From positions 1,736,001-1,800,000 of the forward strand of contig CM035233.1 of NCBI GenBank assembly GCA_020226215.1: 64,000 nt of DNA, in the 5' to 3' direction. The notes beneath the pieces are model-generated. The model ran no database searches. It was not told the origin of the DNA and worked only from the letters and a program-made list of their open reading frames with translations. The position numbers and the translations under genes are program-made. This document shows positions 26,500 through 38,655 of the stretch, piece by piece. The stretch is from Sindora glabra. Lineage: Eukaryota > Streptophyta > Magnoliopsida > Fabales > Fabaceae. Every line of letters starts with the position of its first letter. Position 1 is the first letter of the stretch.

Positions 26500-27093
26500 G
26501 CCGATCAAAACTGGAAGGGAGTTTGTCCTAAGGATAAGGACAGTTGAAACAAACCTAAGCCCAAATTGTATGGTCGGTGGCCCCTCAATCAATGGGCTGT
26601 TGGGCTCTACCCATTGGACGCCTCCTCCAGCAAATATACTTAAACTCAATGTTGATACTACTTGGGCAAGGGATCCTATGCCAGTGAAGGTAAAGTGATG
26701 GGCTTTTAGTACTATAACTATAAATGCTAGTTAGCATTGATAGTGGAGCTCCTGAGCACATGTAATGCCATTCTTGTCACATAATTTCCTTGAGAAATCC
26801 ATCTATGCGGAAAGTGATAGTAAGGTAGATTTGGAGCCGTTTCTGAGAATTATGAACTGCCTTAGAAGGCTTTAATTGTGTTTGAGATAGTAGAAAATTT
26901 ATTCTTAATTTTTTCACAACATTGAACTGGTATGGTGTTCTTGTGATTGTAATGTTGCCGCTTATGAAGTACTGTAGCCCAATCCATTAGAATTGAAACA
27001 TATGTCTCTCTTATCTTCACCTTTTCCTAGGTATCTTTATCATTTAGGACATCATGTCTACTTATCTATAATTCACTTTGTTATCCAATAAAA
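26500..27093 (+). pseudogene. LINE RNase H fragment
   Basis: THWTPPPANILKLNVDTTWA (about 26615-26675) is the start of a plant LINE RNase H domain (W.PPP...KLNVD). After frame breaks it is followed by SIYAESDSKVDLEPF and a CNVAAYEVL segment (expected CNxxADxLA). It ends at an AATAAAATAAG tail that abuts the next element. Confidence 0.65.
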
Positions 27094-27097
27094 TAAG

Positions 27098-27438
27098 GGT
27101 CGTTTGTTTAGTTCGCAATAAATAAAAATGTGGGAAGTTATATTTTTCAAAAAGCAAAAAATTATGAATTATTTGGTTATTTACAAAATATAAAAAATTA
27201 CTTCTCAAAAAATTATATTTCTCACAAAATGCAAGAAATCATTTACCTACTCCTGCTTATGAAGTACTGTATCCCAATCTCAAGAACTTATTTCCCACGT
27301 TAACTTCTGAGAAATATAATTTCTTTTATATTAACCAAACAATATTGAGAACTTCCAGAAAAATTTATATAGGAAATAACTTCTTAGAAAATTTAACTTT
27401 TCGCATGAACTTATTTTCTATGTAAACCAAACAACTCC
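27098..27438. mobile_element. Non-autonomous TIR element (hAT-like ends)
   Basis: The left end GGTCGTTTGTTTAGTTCGC and the inverted right end GGAGTTGTTTGGTTTACATAG are imperfect TIRs of the common plant GTTTGTTT type. TAAG flanks both sides (27094-27097 and 27439-27442). It holds 25 bp (27255-27279) nearly identical to the neighbouring LINE at 26960-26984. Confidence 0.5.
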
Positions 27439-27439
27439 T

Positions 27440-28060
27440 AAGTTTTTAATTATAGGAAGTCAAGTGATCTTTACCCATTAAATTTTTGGCTGGATTATTT
27501 TGATCTTCATCGAATACACCAAAGCATGAGCTTATTTATATTCCATTATTTGATATTATTGAAAAAAATAATAGGCAAAAATATATTTTGTAAGGCTATA
27601 TTTAGTTGATTATTAAGAAACATAATGAGGTGAACTCTACGGAGTACTTTAATTGATTACGTAAAATGTCTTTTGGGATTTTGAAGCATAAAATGAAGTA
27701 ATAATTTTAAAAATTATTAAATTAAAATTATTTAATTATATTTATTAAAAAATAAATAATTATAATTAAATAATTTTAATCTAATAAATTTATATATAAT
27801 TTGTCACGTTATACCATATTTTAAAACTCCTGACGTATCGCGGTAAGTGCCACAAAATGAACAGAAGTTTAAGCGTGATGTTTTACAAATTTTGGAGTTT
27901 ATTGTCAAATTTTCAAACTCCACGTACGAAAATGTAATTTAACCTCGTATTTCCTGAGGAAAATGTTTCTAAACTGACACTGGGCATCTCCAAAAGCCTG
28001 AAGCTAGCGTAATGCATGCTGATGCGGAATAAAGTGAAATTAGAATTAGATTAGATTTCT
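27440..28060. promoter_or_regulatory. Upstream region of the phosphoglycerate mutase gene
   Basis: AT-rich, then more balanced from about 27960. It should contain the promoter, but I see no convincing TATA box. Transcription probably starts near 28000-28080. Confidence 0.3.
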
Positions 28061-28107
28061 CTCTTTTCGTTGCAGTTTCTAATGGTTCCTAATAGAGCTC
28101 TCGAAAG

Positions 28108-28565
28108 GTAATAATTCTGCTCCAACTACATCCATCCATTGCACTGTCGTTTCTCTTCTGGTTGCCTGAGAGAAAACTTTCTAGATTGCTTCATTACTCC
28201 CATAACTTCTGACTCTTTGTTTTCATGATCTCTGTTGCTTATTGGTATGTTTGTTTTTTAATATAATTGAACTTCATTTAGAATTTCTCCTTCTTCAGAG
28301 ATCCCTTTCTCACCGTAGCAAGTCCAGTTTTCTATGCCTGGTTTCCTCCATTATCTGAGTTTATGGCTTCTAGTTCAGCGATGTATTCCTGATGCACTGA
28401 TCAGCTGTTTTTTATTTTGGTTTTTGTTTGGGTTTTGACTGACATGTTTGAGGTTGATTCGTCATGATAATATATGTGTTGAGTAGGACTTGTGTTCTTA
28501 TAATGTGTAAACATTGTTTTCGATTTAATAAAGTCTTTATCTTTATATTCCAATTATGATTTCAG
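28108..28565 (+). other. Predicted 5'UTR intron of the mutase gene
   Basis: Donor AAAG/GTAATA at 28108 and a T-rich tract ending in TTTCAG at 28565 frame a 458-bp intron just ahead of the start codon. Predicted from splice signals only. Confidence 0.5.
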
Positions 28566-28680
28566 GATTTGGGTAATCTGCTGTTTCTACAATTGTAGAG
28601 GCGCCTGAGCGAATTTGGTCACTATATTGATATTCCTTACTGAGGCTAGACAGGAGTAAATCTGAATACGCTAAAAAAAC

Positions 28681-31600
28681 ATGAGTAGTCGCCAGCAGCC
28701 AAGGAAGAGAGTAGCATTTGTGCTTGTTGATGGGTTGGGTGATGTATCAATGCCAAGGTTTGGTTACAAGACTCCTCTTCAAGCAGCAAAAGTCCCCAAC
28801 TTGGATGCCATAGCTTCTGCTGGAGTTAATGGACTTATGGACCCTGTTGAAGTAGGCTTAGCTTGTGGAAGTGACACGGCTCACCTTTCCTTGTTGGGTT
28901 ATGATCCCAGAGTTTATTATCGTGGTCGGGGAGCATTTGAATCCATGGGAGCTGGATTGGCAATGTCACCTGGTGATATTGCTTTTAAGGTTGCTATGCA
29001 TAGCACGAGTCTTACTTAGGCTAATTTTGTACTTTACATCCGTTCTACGAACTCATTCCTTTTCTCCTGTAACTCATGCATACTATGGTAGGGGTCCCTT
29101 TCCTGGATGCTTTGATGTCAAAGTTTTCTTGGAATATCATTTTGATGCTTCGCTTGAGAATAAACAATTTTAGATCTATTTCTTTCTCTGATGGTTAGTG
29201 GCATAATATAAAAGATTGTAGCATATAATTTATGGATTGTAGAACTAAATAGTTACTCATATTTAGATATTCTGGTAAATATTTATTGTTGTTTATTCAC
29301 ATATCTGGAAATGATGACTTGGGAACCTAAATTCTTACTGTTAAGTTCTGTAAAGGATTCCAGTCTCATCTACTAAGACTTATCTGCATTCTGTTTTGGC
29401 ATATATTAAATTTGCATCTATTTTTCAGACAGATTAAATTGGAAGAGGACAAAGAAATGGGTATTTCACTTGCTGGTAGTCAGATGCGTATATATGTTGA
29501 TCCTCCCCTATATTCTTAGACTTAAATGTTCTTATTTTTGACACAAAAACCTGCCTTGTTTATTTCTCTATTCCTTTAGAAGCACAGAGGTCTGGCTTTA
29601 TTTATATATATTTTTTTGGATTAACTGGGAAATTGCTTTACATTTTTGTTAACTTGTGGAGCATGACTTGTACTTCATGTTAGAAAATATGAAAGCACAA
29701 GACCTATATGTTCATATGCTACTGTAAGAAGTGAAGTAATTTTTAGCACGTTATTGGACTTTATGTTTTTCAACATTGTTTGATAACCCTAATACTACCT
29801 CGGATCCTTTGTTGCTTTACTGCAATGCTTTAACATCAAAATATTTGGTGGCATCAGTCTTCTTGGAATACTGAATAATGCTACAGCAGAAATCTGCAGA
29901 GAAACTGCAATTTTTTTTGGCGCTAAAATCTGTTTGTCCTTATCCTTCGATTTGAAAATGTTCAAAGATTTTTATTTATTGTTGCTGTTACTTACCTAAT
30001 AAAATGTTCTTCTGCAGTCAAATTTTGCAACTATGGATGAAGAAACTAGAATAGTCACCAGCAGGAGGGCAGACAGGCATTTTGAAGCAGAAGGCCCTAT
30101 ACTGTGCGCAGCCCTGGATGGAATGAAGCTTCCATCTTTCCCTCAATATGAAGTCAGAGTCAGGTACAGATATCTTAAGGCTTATGTGATCCTTTGCATT
30201 TAAGTGGTCAATTGTTGTCCAACCACTTAATATGGATGATATATTAGCGAGCAGATAAAATCTGCCTTCTTCTTCTTCTTCTCCTTCTGGATACCACACT
30301 TGAGTTCTGTTTTATTTGGTTTAAAGATCACATTCATGTTTAAAATTCAGCCAAGGTAAATTTGATGACCAGATGATTTAAGTTTAGGAACTCAAAGGCT
30401 AATGCAGCAAAAAAGTAATGACCTTTTTTGTATCTTTGCTGATCTTCCTGTAGGTATGCAACGGAACATAGATGTGGAGTGGTAGTTAAAGGACCAAATT
30501 TGAGTGGAAATATATCAGGAACAGACCCTCTAAAAGACAACCGCTTACTTTTGAAAGCTGAAGCCTTAGATGGTTCTGATGAAGCAAGACATACAGCTGC
30601 CATTGTTAATGAGTTGTCCAAGGAAATAACAAGAATTCTAGTTTCTCATCCAGTGAATACACAACGTGCTGCGGAAGGGAAGAACATAGCAAATGTAGTC
30701 CTTCTAAGAGGTTGTGGAATCCGAATAGAGGTGTGTTGTTTCAGTTGTCAACACGCTCAATTTATCATTTTAAATATGAAATGTCTGCTTTAGGAAACCA
30801 AAGTCTTTTTCTTGGTTCATAAACACATTTTGCTGCCATGGAACTGCAGACTGTAGCACATGAAACCTTCAACAAATTAATTTGTAAGAATCACCCAAGA
30901 ATATGTATGTTTCAAAAGGAAAATACTTGGTAGTTTGTATGTTCTATAATTTTTAGTATGTTTTCTCTATTTTGTAGTTACCTTGTTTTTGGGAATATTG
31001 CCATCCTCCAAAAGTTAGGGAATAAAATTTTAAGAAAATTTATTTGGCTAAAAATGTGGCCATTCTATTACTTCAGCACTGTCTAGCCTCTGGTAACTGA
31101 AGTAGTATACCCTGTAATGTAACACTTTGATATAAAATTGAAAGAAGGATGGTTGTTAATTGCATTTTCATTCTTGAGCAATATTTGATTGTATGATGAA
31201 TTGCTATCTAAGGCATTAACACTAAGTTCTTATGTTTATTTGATCATTTGTTAAATGCATTTGTCAATTTTAAATGTTTTATGTCATTTAGGTTAATATT
31301 GCAGGTTCCTCCTTTTATAAATAAACATGGTTTGTCACCATGCATGGTAGCTCCTACAAAAATAATTGCTGGCCTGGGTTTATCACTTGGTATTGACATT
31401 CTAGAAGCTCCTGGAGCAACTGGAGACTATCGAACACTGCTTACTTCAAAAGTATCAGCAATAGCTAGAGCACTATCGGCTCCTACTCAGTCTTGCCCTC
31501 GGGTTTTTGTACCTGGAGAGGATGAGCATAATGTGGGCCGATCAGATGGCTATGACTTTGGGTTTCTTCATATTAAGGTCAAATTCTTAGAAGTTGCGAA

Positions 31601-32434
31601 TTCTTCATATTATGGTTAAATTCTTATGACTTTTAGTCTTTTCATTAGCACTCTTACTTTAAAGCACTTGGAAACTCCATAGTTGATTGCTTTTTGAGAA
31701 TTGCACCTTAGATATCATGTTTGGAAAAGTTAGATGCTATTTTTGCTTGAACCTAGTCAAGTTTAAGGGGTTGAATGACCAAGACTCAATCTAATATCTG
31801 GATTTAAATACTAAAATCTTTTAAAGTTAATACAGGAATCAGCAAATGTTGAAAGGAAACTAGCATAATAATTAAATACTCCTTGTCCACGTTTCACTTA
31901 TTTCTAATTTTTTGAGTTTTTTCACTCTATATGATGAATCTTTATATCATGTTGCAGGCAATAGATGATGCAGGCCATGATAAGGCTAGTGTTCTCAAAG
32001 TTAAAGGATTGGAAGCCGTAGATCGGGCTATAGGGCAGCTTGCAAGGCTTCTCTGGGAAGCAGAATCAACTGGAAGTTTTCATTATTTTCTTTGTGTCAC
32101 AGGAGACCACTCAACTCCAGTTGAATATGGCGATCACAGCTATGAACCAGTTCCATTTGCTATTTGTCAATTGAAAGACTTTGTTGGCGCAGTTGGTGAG
32201 TCTGCCATATGTGAAACTTCTCTCGAAACATTTCCTCTTCCAAGTGTTAAAGCTGGTGAGGACCTATCAGATAATGTGGAAATAGAAGAGCAAAAAAAGG
32301 AATCCTGTCAATCCTACAGGGGTGATTCTGTTTACAAATTTGATGAAATATCAGCAGCTAGGGGATGTCTTGGGCGCTTCCCTGGAGGAGAGATGATGGG
32401 AATAATAAAGAAATTTTTTAACCTTGATGCTTAA
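28681..32434 (+). CDS. 2,3-bisphosphoglycerate-independent phosphoglycerate mutase, archaeal type (493 aa)
   Basis: Expected to interconvert 3- and 2-phosphoglycerate through a phosphoserine intermediate with two divalent metals. Coding exons are 28681-28989, 30018-30163, 30454-30730, 31305-31577 and 31958-32434, with GT-AG borders and phase kept, 1482 bp in total. VDGLGD at 16-21 gives a metal ligand. CGSDTAHLSLLGYDP from 62 holds the presumed catalytic Ser64. RADRHFEAEGPIL and GPNLSGNISGTDPL follow. DDAGHDKA at 338-345 and GDHSTPVEYGDHSYEPVPF at 384-402 give the second metal cluster. The protein belongs to the ApgM-like branch of the alkaline phosphatase superfamily, distinct from the usual plant iPGAM, and has no obvious transit peptide. 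A 5'UTR intron (28108-28565) is likely. The gene is complete. The enzymatic role in plants is inferred from family. Confidence 0.94.
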
Positions 32435-32624
32435 GCTGAGAGAGTCAATGGAGATTCCTATTTTTCTGAGAATTCCTAGTGAACTGATTTCCTTTCTTTT
32501 TTCCACTCTGAAACCAACTTGTGGTCTGTAGGGTTAAAATCATTGAAATTTTGGAACCTCTTGTGCAATTGTAGAATAATGATTTTATAAGAAAAACTGC
32601 AATGACAATATAAAATGTCATTTA

Positions 32625-32630
32625 AATAAA
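32625..32630 (+). terminator. Poly(A) signal of the mutase gene
   Basis: AATAAA about 190 nt past the stop codon, in a T/A-rich 3'UTR. Confidence 0.45.
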
Positions 32631-32772
32631 GTGATAGCATCATTTGTTCTTCTTATTTGTTTTTGTCTTAATTTTTGTGTATTAATTTATGATAAATTAC
32701 TGAGTGAGGCCTCACACTCCCAGAACATTCATCTCATTTTTTACATTTGTCGTGTAGCACCAAATACCTATT

Positions 32773-32862
32773 CAGGTTATAGTGATCTCAAATGAGGAAG
32801 CAGCAGGAGAGGACACGTACTGTTTGGATCTTGGGGCATTTGCGGGTGTAAGAAACTTATGA
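32773..32862 (+). other. Orphan exon-like open segment
   Basis: 29 sense codons then TGA, just after a TTCAG acceptor-like sequence: VIVISNEEAAGEDTYCLDLG and then AFAGVRNL. The composition looks protein-coding and unlike the flanking DNA, but there is no start and no family I recognise. It could be a relic exon or chance. Confidence 0.25.
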
Positions 32863-32899
32863 AACTTCCTTTCCTACAAGACAAGATCTTCATTGTTGC

Positions 32900-35800
32900 T
32901 CATACATCGAGGAATGAAACTTGATACATCTGGGTTTGGCTCATCCCAGTCCCTGATCACCGTCCCTTCCAGCAGCTAGTATGTCATCAGAGTCAGAGGC
33001 AAATACATAGGGTAATCGCTTTCTTTTACTTATAGAATTTAGAGTCGCCCCCAAATTCATCCTCCAAAAAGGTTAGGCTGACATCAAATTAGTGTTAAAA
33101 ATTTACTTACACCAATTCAATATCAAATTTTAGAAAAACTATAGTTTGTTTGAGGTTGACTTAACCAAAGCTTTTAGAACTAATTTGATATTGACCCAAT
33201 CTTTCAAGGATGAAAGAAGTGGCTTGCCCTAGAATTAAACTAATGCTGATTTGGTCAACTAGCTCAATCCTTTAGCAATAGGAACCTACCCTTCCTTCAG
33301 TTTTTGCTATGACTAAGCTTAAAAATTATAACTCAGATACATTTGTTCTCTTAATCTGAATTTCCATTCACAACCTTTAATTGATGTAATTACTCACTTA
33401 TAATTGGCTTGTTTGTGCTTATTTGAGCTAAGATTGTTTCTATAATAAAATAATTGTTCAAAGCTCTCCCAATGAAAAAGGATAAATATTTTTATGTCAT
33501 ATATCTTACTATACAATTGTACTCTAGTCCCACATATAACTGATTATAATACAGGTACGCTATCAAATTTGATTGTTAATATGTCATACATGACATGTCA
33601 AATTTAATCTTTAAAATTAAATTTAATATACAATTAAATTTAATATTACATCGATATATCATTGCATGAATATCTCTCCACATATGACCGATTAGGGTAC
33701 ACCACACATAATCATAATATTAAAACGGTGGGCATTTTGTACGAAAGCATGCAAATGCTCAATAAAGGGAAACATTATCTCATGCTGCTTTGCCAAATAT
33801 GCAAAATCGATTGCACTGGACGAAGAGGATGAAGAAATACTGAATTCATAGTTTAAGTGAAGCTCTCTCTTGATCTTGATGCTCCTCTTCGCGTAAAGCT
33901 TTCAGAATTCAATTTCTTGATAATGGTACTGGCCATGCATATTTGTAAAGGAGGTAATTGGACTAAAAAATAGGTGGAGTCGTCCAGGTTTTACACACTT
34001 GAGCAAAGGTGGGAGGAAATCCACTCTCGTAGCAGTGATGAGCAAAGTGAAGGGGATATTGCAAATGTTGAGAAAGAAGTGCTTTTTTTTTTCTTTTTTG
34101 GTTTTTTTTTTTGGGGGGGAAGAAAAAAGTGGTTTTTGTTCATGGAATGGGGGCTTCAAAGCATAAAAATAGAGCTGATGTTTTGTCTGGTTCAGAGCTT
34201 ATCACAATCCATGATAATGCAATTGTAATTGGGGATATTTGCTTCAATTTGTGGGAATGGAAACAAGTAAGGGGAGTAAGAAGAAGGCAACCATTATTTT
34301 GTTGAACTGTTTGGTTCGAAATAAAATCACATTTTTTTATTTCCCTTTCTTTTTAAATTTTCTGAAAATTTTCCTATCAAGTATTATCAGAACTTAGTTC
34401 TGTCAAGTTTGAATCCTATTCTTTTCCTATTGATTGGTTTTAAATTGCATTCTGTCTGTCAAGTTTGAATCCTATTCTTTTTCTATTGATTGGTTTTATA
34501 TTGCATTCTGTTTGATTCAAGAAATTTTGGCTTTGGTTTTGCAGTTTTATAAAAAGCCCCAATTTTGTCTGAACAACAATTCGATTTTGTATTTCTGTTT
34601 ATTTCATTTAAAATAATTCTTATGAAGAAAAAGAAATAAATTTGAAAAACGTTTAAAATACTTCTATTTCATTAGAATTGGAGTCTTGAAAATGATTGTA
34701 TGATTGTGACCTTTGAAAATGATTCAACATTTAAAATTTGAAAATTTTTAATAATGAAATTTGTATTAATATGGAAAAAATTAAAATTTGATTTAAATAT
34801 TAATAATTATTAATTGATGATTATTTTTATTTTAAATTATTTTTTTATCAATTTATGGTTATCCTTATCACTTCTGCGCATCACTTTTGTATCATTGCAT
34901 CCTAAATTTACCTTTTTTTTTTTTGGTAAATATCCTCTGCTTCTTCTTGGAATGTGGTTCGTTGGTTGCCCTTGCTGCCGGTGTCATGAAATCCTCGTGC
35001 GGCTTATGCACCTCGCCTGTGGCGGGCCTGCTCCAATCATGCCATCGGTATCAGTAAATGCTATATAGTGAAGTGATGGGGACCCTTGGAAGCTCTAAAT
35101 GCTTAAATAATTTTTTTATTAGAATTCATGTTTTTAAATAAAAAATTTATATTTATATATTTTTAAATTTATTCGATACATTTCTTTCTTAAAAATGTAT
35201 CAGATCCGTTCTTTCTTTTTTCTTTTTTTTTGGCACACAATAAAAGTTGATTCTTTTATTTCATAAGAGGATTATAATTATAAGTTTTAATATAACTCAA
35301 CTTATGTAACAATAAATCGTGATTTTAATTTTGAGATCAAAATATCAGATATTTTATTAACAAACAATACAACTAATAATAGTTAAGGATAAAAAAACTT
35401 GTATAAAAATTAGAATCTGAAATTTGAAATTTTCAAATATAAATTAGATTTTAATTCTTTTTATTATATTCAAAAATATTTTCAATCCTATTTGATATTG
35501 AAATTTCAATACTGCTTTTACTTACATTTTGATAAATAAATTATTATAACATTGTAATTAAGTCAACCTTAAAATTTAAAAAGTAATTTGTATATTTATC
35601 AAAATACAAATGACAATATTAGAAATATTTTCTATTATAATGAGGTTTAAACTTTAAACTTAGAATCTTATCCATATATATTAAATAAATTATTATTTTT
35701 GCAATTAAAAATATTTATTTATTTAATAATTTAATCACTAATCACTAAATTATATTAAAAATATTGTTACTATCCCATATCTAGATCCAATGTGAATAAT
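32900..35800. other. Intergenic DNA with small repeats, no supported gene
   Basis: Includes a 12-bp perfect inverted repeat (33118-33129 with 33182-33193), exon-like scraps at 33740-34300 with no recognisable family, T/G homopolymer runs at 34083-34119, and a GC-richer patch at 34960-35090. Confidence 0.4.
34401..34512. repeat. 56-bp tandem duplication
   Basis: Two near-identical copies start at 34401 and 34457 (tgtcaagtttgaatcctatt). Confidence 0.8.
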
Positions 35801-35875
35801 TGCATTGCTATTATAATTGATTGGTGAAAATAATTAAATTGCTACTAATAAATTTTTATATTTTTCATTTTATCT

Positions 35876-36280
35876 TTCCTAAAAAATTCTTAAAAATTTA
35901 ATAATTATAAAAATTATATTAATTTAATATTAAAAAATATTTAATATATAATAATATATTATTTATAATATATATATAATAATTTGATAATAAATTATAA
36001 TAATATATTATTGATAAGAAAATTTAATATATTAACTCATGTATAAATTTTAAAATATTAAAATAAATGAATAATTAAATAACTCATAAAATATACTTAT
36101 AACCTTATATATCATTTTATATCTAAATAGTTAATCATAAATAATTGATTTTACTAAATGTTCTTATTCAAATAATTAATATAATCAGTTAGTCAAATTA
36201 GTTAATACAATTAATCGCTAACTAATAGCTAATTAAATCAGTTAACCATTACAACTATCAGCTAATTATCAAATAAGATA
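35876..36280. mobile_element. AT-rich MITE-like family, copy 2
   Basis: On the minus strand the right end reads CTTATTTGATAATTAGCTGA. The following 200 bp align with the copy at 60.6 kb, including TTATTTGAATAAGA and TTTAGTAAAAT words. The left boundary is uncertain. Confidence 0.6.
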
Positions 36281-36304
36281 TTTGCTTATTAGTTACTTTT
36301 TTGG

Positions 36305-36425
36305 TTTTTCTAGAAAATTTGAATAATTCCCTAGTAACTAGTAAAGGTCAGCCTGAAAAACTTATAAGTTTTACTAGTGACAAGCAAAAGCAATGAATCA
36401 CAAATAGGTAATAAAGTAAAATGCT
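36305..36425 (+). repeat. Diverged copy of TrpB2 intron 1 sequence
   Basis: About 120 bp aligns in the same orientation with 42845-42970 inside the first intron of the tryptophan synthase gene. The best block (TCCCT, then GTAACTAGTAA, then TCAGCCT) is about 85 percent alike over 45 bp. Confidence 0.6.
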
Positions 36426-37345
36426 TTAGTAAAGGCTAAATATCACATAGTGTTAACTCATTTAGCTAACAATGTATGAATATAAATTAAGCCTTGTATA
36501 AAATTTAAGATACTATGAAAATAAAATTAATATGAAAGTATACCTTTATCATAGTTTTGTCTTTGCTAAATATAGTAGTATTCAAATGAATACCACAGGA
36601 TTAAATCTCCCTTTACTTCTCATAGAGTGCACAGCTTTCAATAAAATAAGCTAATAACTATACTAGATTAAAAGTGGAGAGGAGACTTAACTAATATAAA
36701 TAAAATTCTATTAGGTTTTTCCATTATAGGCTAATAAATGTATAAATCTACACTTTAACTACTAAACATTTGAACTTATAGTTAGGTATTTATAAGCCTC
36801 AGTAATAGATCATTTTAACAAGTTAGGTTTTAAAAAATAAAAACTTTTTTATCATTGTTCAATTAGATTTATCAAAAACAAACTATCGACAATGAATGAT
36901 AATCCACATAGAAAATTTTAATATTCTTCTACGTATGGAACATTAATTATAAAAATTTTATTTTAAAACATTTTACATGAAAATGACTTTTAAGTTGAAT
37001 ATAAAATTTAGAACATCTTCCCAATCTTTTGAAAACACATCATCTAAGAAATGATGCTTAAAATATAACTCATACTTAAATAGTCAACAATATCGAATCA
37101 TGGTAATAATAGCATTATAATCATCGCAAGACCCTCCTAGTTATATATATTATTAATTGCTTAAACATGAGTGATCAATTAGAAAGTGTAGTAAGAAAAT
37201 AGCATCAAAAGTATGATCTAACAAAATATGATATTTTTAAAGTCAGTCCTTAATGATTTCTTTATAACAAATTCAACAATAAGGTAAAGAAATCTTCTGG
37301 CAACAATAAAGTCGATTATTTTAAAATTACAAAATAATATCAATT

Positions 37346-37620
37346 AAGAGATATATATAAAACATAAGAGCTAGTAACTAACACTGAATCCTAATCCTTA
37401 TAAATCTATTCACTATAATTTCTTTAAGTTTTAAAATGGTATCCATCAAGAAATGAATATATAACTTAAGAATTAGCAATTAACATCGAATTTTAATTCT
37501 TATAAATCTATTAGCAGAATGTCTCAAAGTTTAAAAAATGGCATTAATTAAGAAATGAATATATAACTCAAAAATTAATGATAAATGCTAAATCTTATTT
37601 TTAATAAGATATCATACAAA
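37346..37620. repeat. 102-bp period tandem repeat, about 2.7 copies
   Basis: Units begin at 37346, 37448 and 37550, exactly 102 bp apart. They share aagaaatgaatatataact-like starts and a cttataaatctatt block. Diverged. Confidence 0.7.
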
Positions 37621-38320
37621 ATAACATAATTAAAACCTAACTTTTATCAAAGCAAATCTCATTATTCCGATATGGTGTTTATAAGAGGTCACATATTTAA
37701 GCAGAAGAACTAATGACTAGTATCAAATCTTGATCGTCTTAATCACAATAATTAATACATTTCACAATATAAAAATATATATATTAATAAAGAAAACATA
37801 AATTACATATTTAAGTACACAATAATATACTAATATAATTAAGAAAATATATGATAATGATGCATAAAATAAAGATTAGCAAATTGTGTAATAATATAAA
37901 TGATACATGCACCTTGTATACCAACAAACGTATTATGATTATAAATTGAGATGAAAATATCTATAATATATAATATAAAACTTCTACCAACTAAACATAT
38001 TTTAAGGAAATAAAATTGTAATGCCTATATCTTAAGAGGTTTCTAAAACATTTTATAAAGATAAGAATTTTTGTAAAAAAAATCAACATTTAAATTATAT
38101 ATATATATATCAATTGTAAATGGAAATATGATTTTTCAAATCATTTAATATTAATAATATAATCTAAATAAAATAATAAGGTAAAAGAAATTAATTATAT
38201 AATTGACTTTAGTGTCTTAAATAAGCAACTTATATAATTTAAGAAGATTAATACCAAGAAAGATATCAACTTAATTTACTAAAAGAATTTTCAAAATATA
38301 TTTCTATAAATTACTTAAAT

Positions 38321-38655
38321 AAAGTATGAATAAAAGGTTAAAATTTGACTTATAACAAATTGAAAAGTTGTCATTATAGCAATATATATAACACTACAAC
38401 ATTTTTGTTGTTGCTATAGACTAGAAATGTTAACGTGTAGATAATAAAAGAGCATCTAATAAAAAATTCAAGAGCATTATATATAACAAATTAAATAAAA
38501 TATGAATAAAAGTTTTAAATTTGAGTTATAACAAATTGAAAAACTGCTATTATAGCAATATATATAACACTATAACATTTTTATTATTGCTGTAAACTAG
38601 AAATGTTACAGTGTAATTAACAAAAAAGCATCTAATAAAAAATTTCAAAAAAAGG
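38321..38655. repeat. 176-bp period tandem duplication with internal hairpin
   Basis: Two copies (tatgaataaaa at 38325 and 38501). Each contains TATAGCAA and, some 40 bp on, an inverted partner (TTGCTATA in copy 1; decayed to TTGCTGTA in copy 2). Confidence 0.7.

Noticed and set aside
29439..29520. Possible extra exon in the mutase gene between exons 1 and 2
   Set aside because: Exon 1 joins exon 2 in phase to give the conserved GDIAFK-SNFAT sequence, so no extra exon is needed.
30018..30299. Minus-strand frame inside the mutase gene
   Set aside because: Antisense of exon 2 and its intron; the sense exon explains the sequence.
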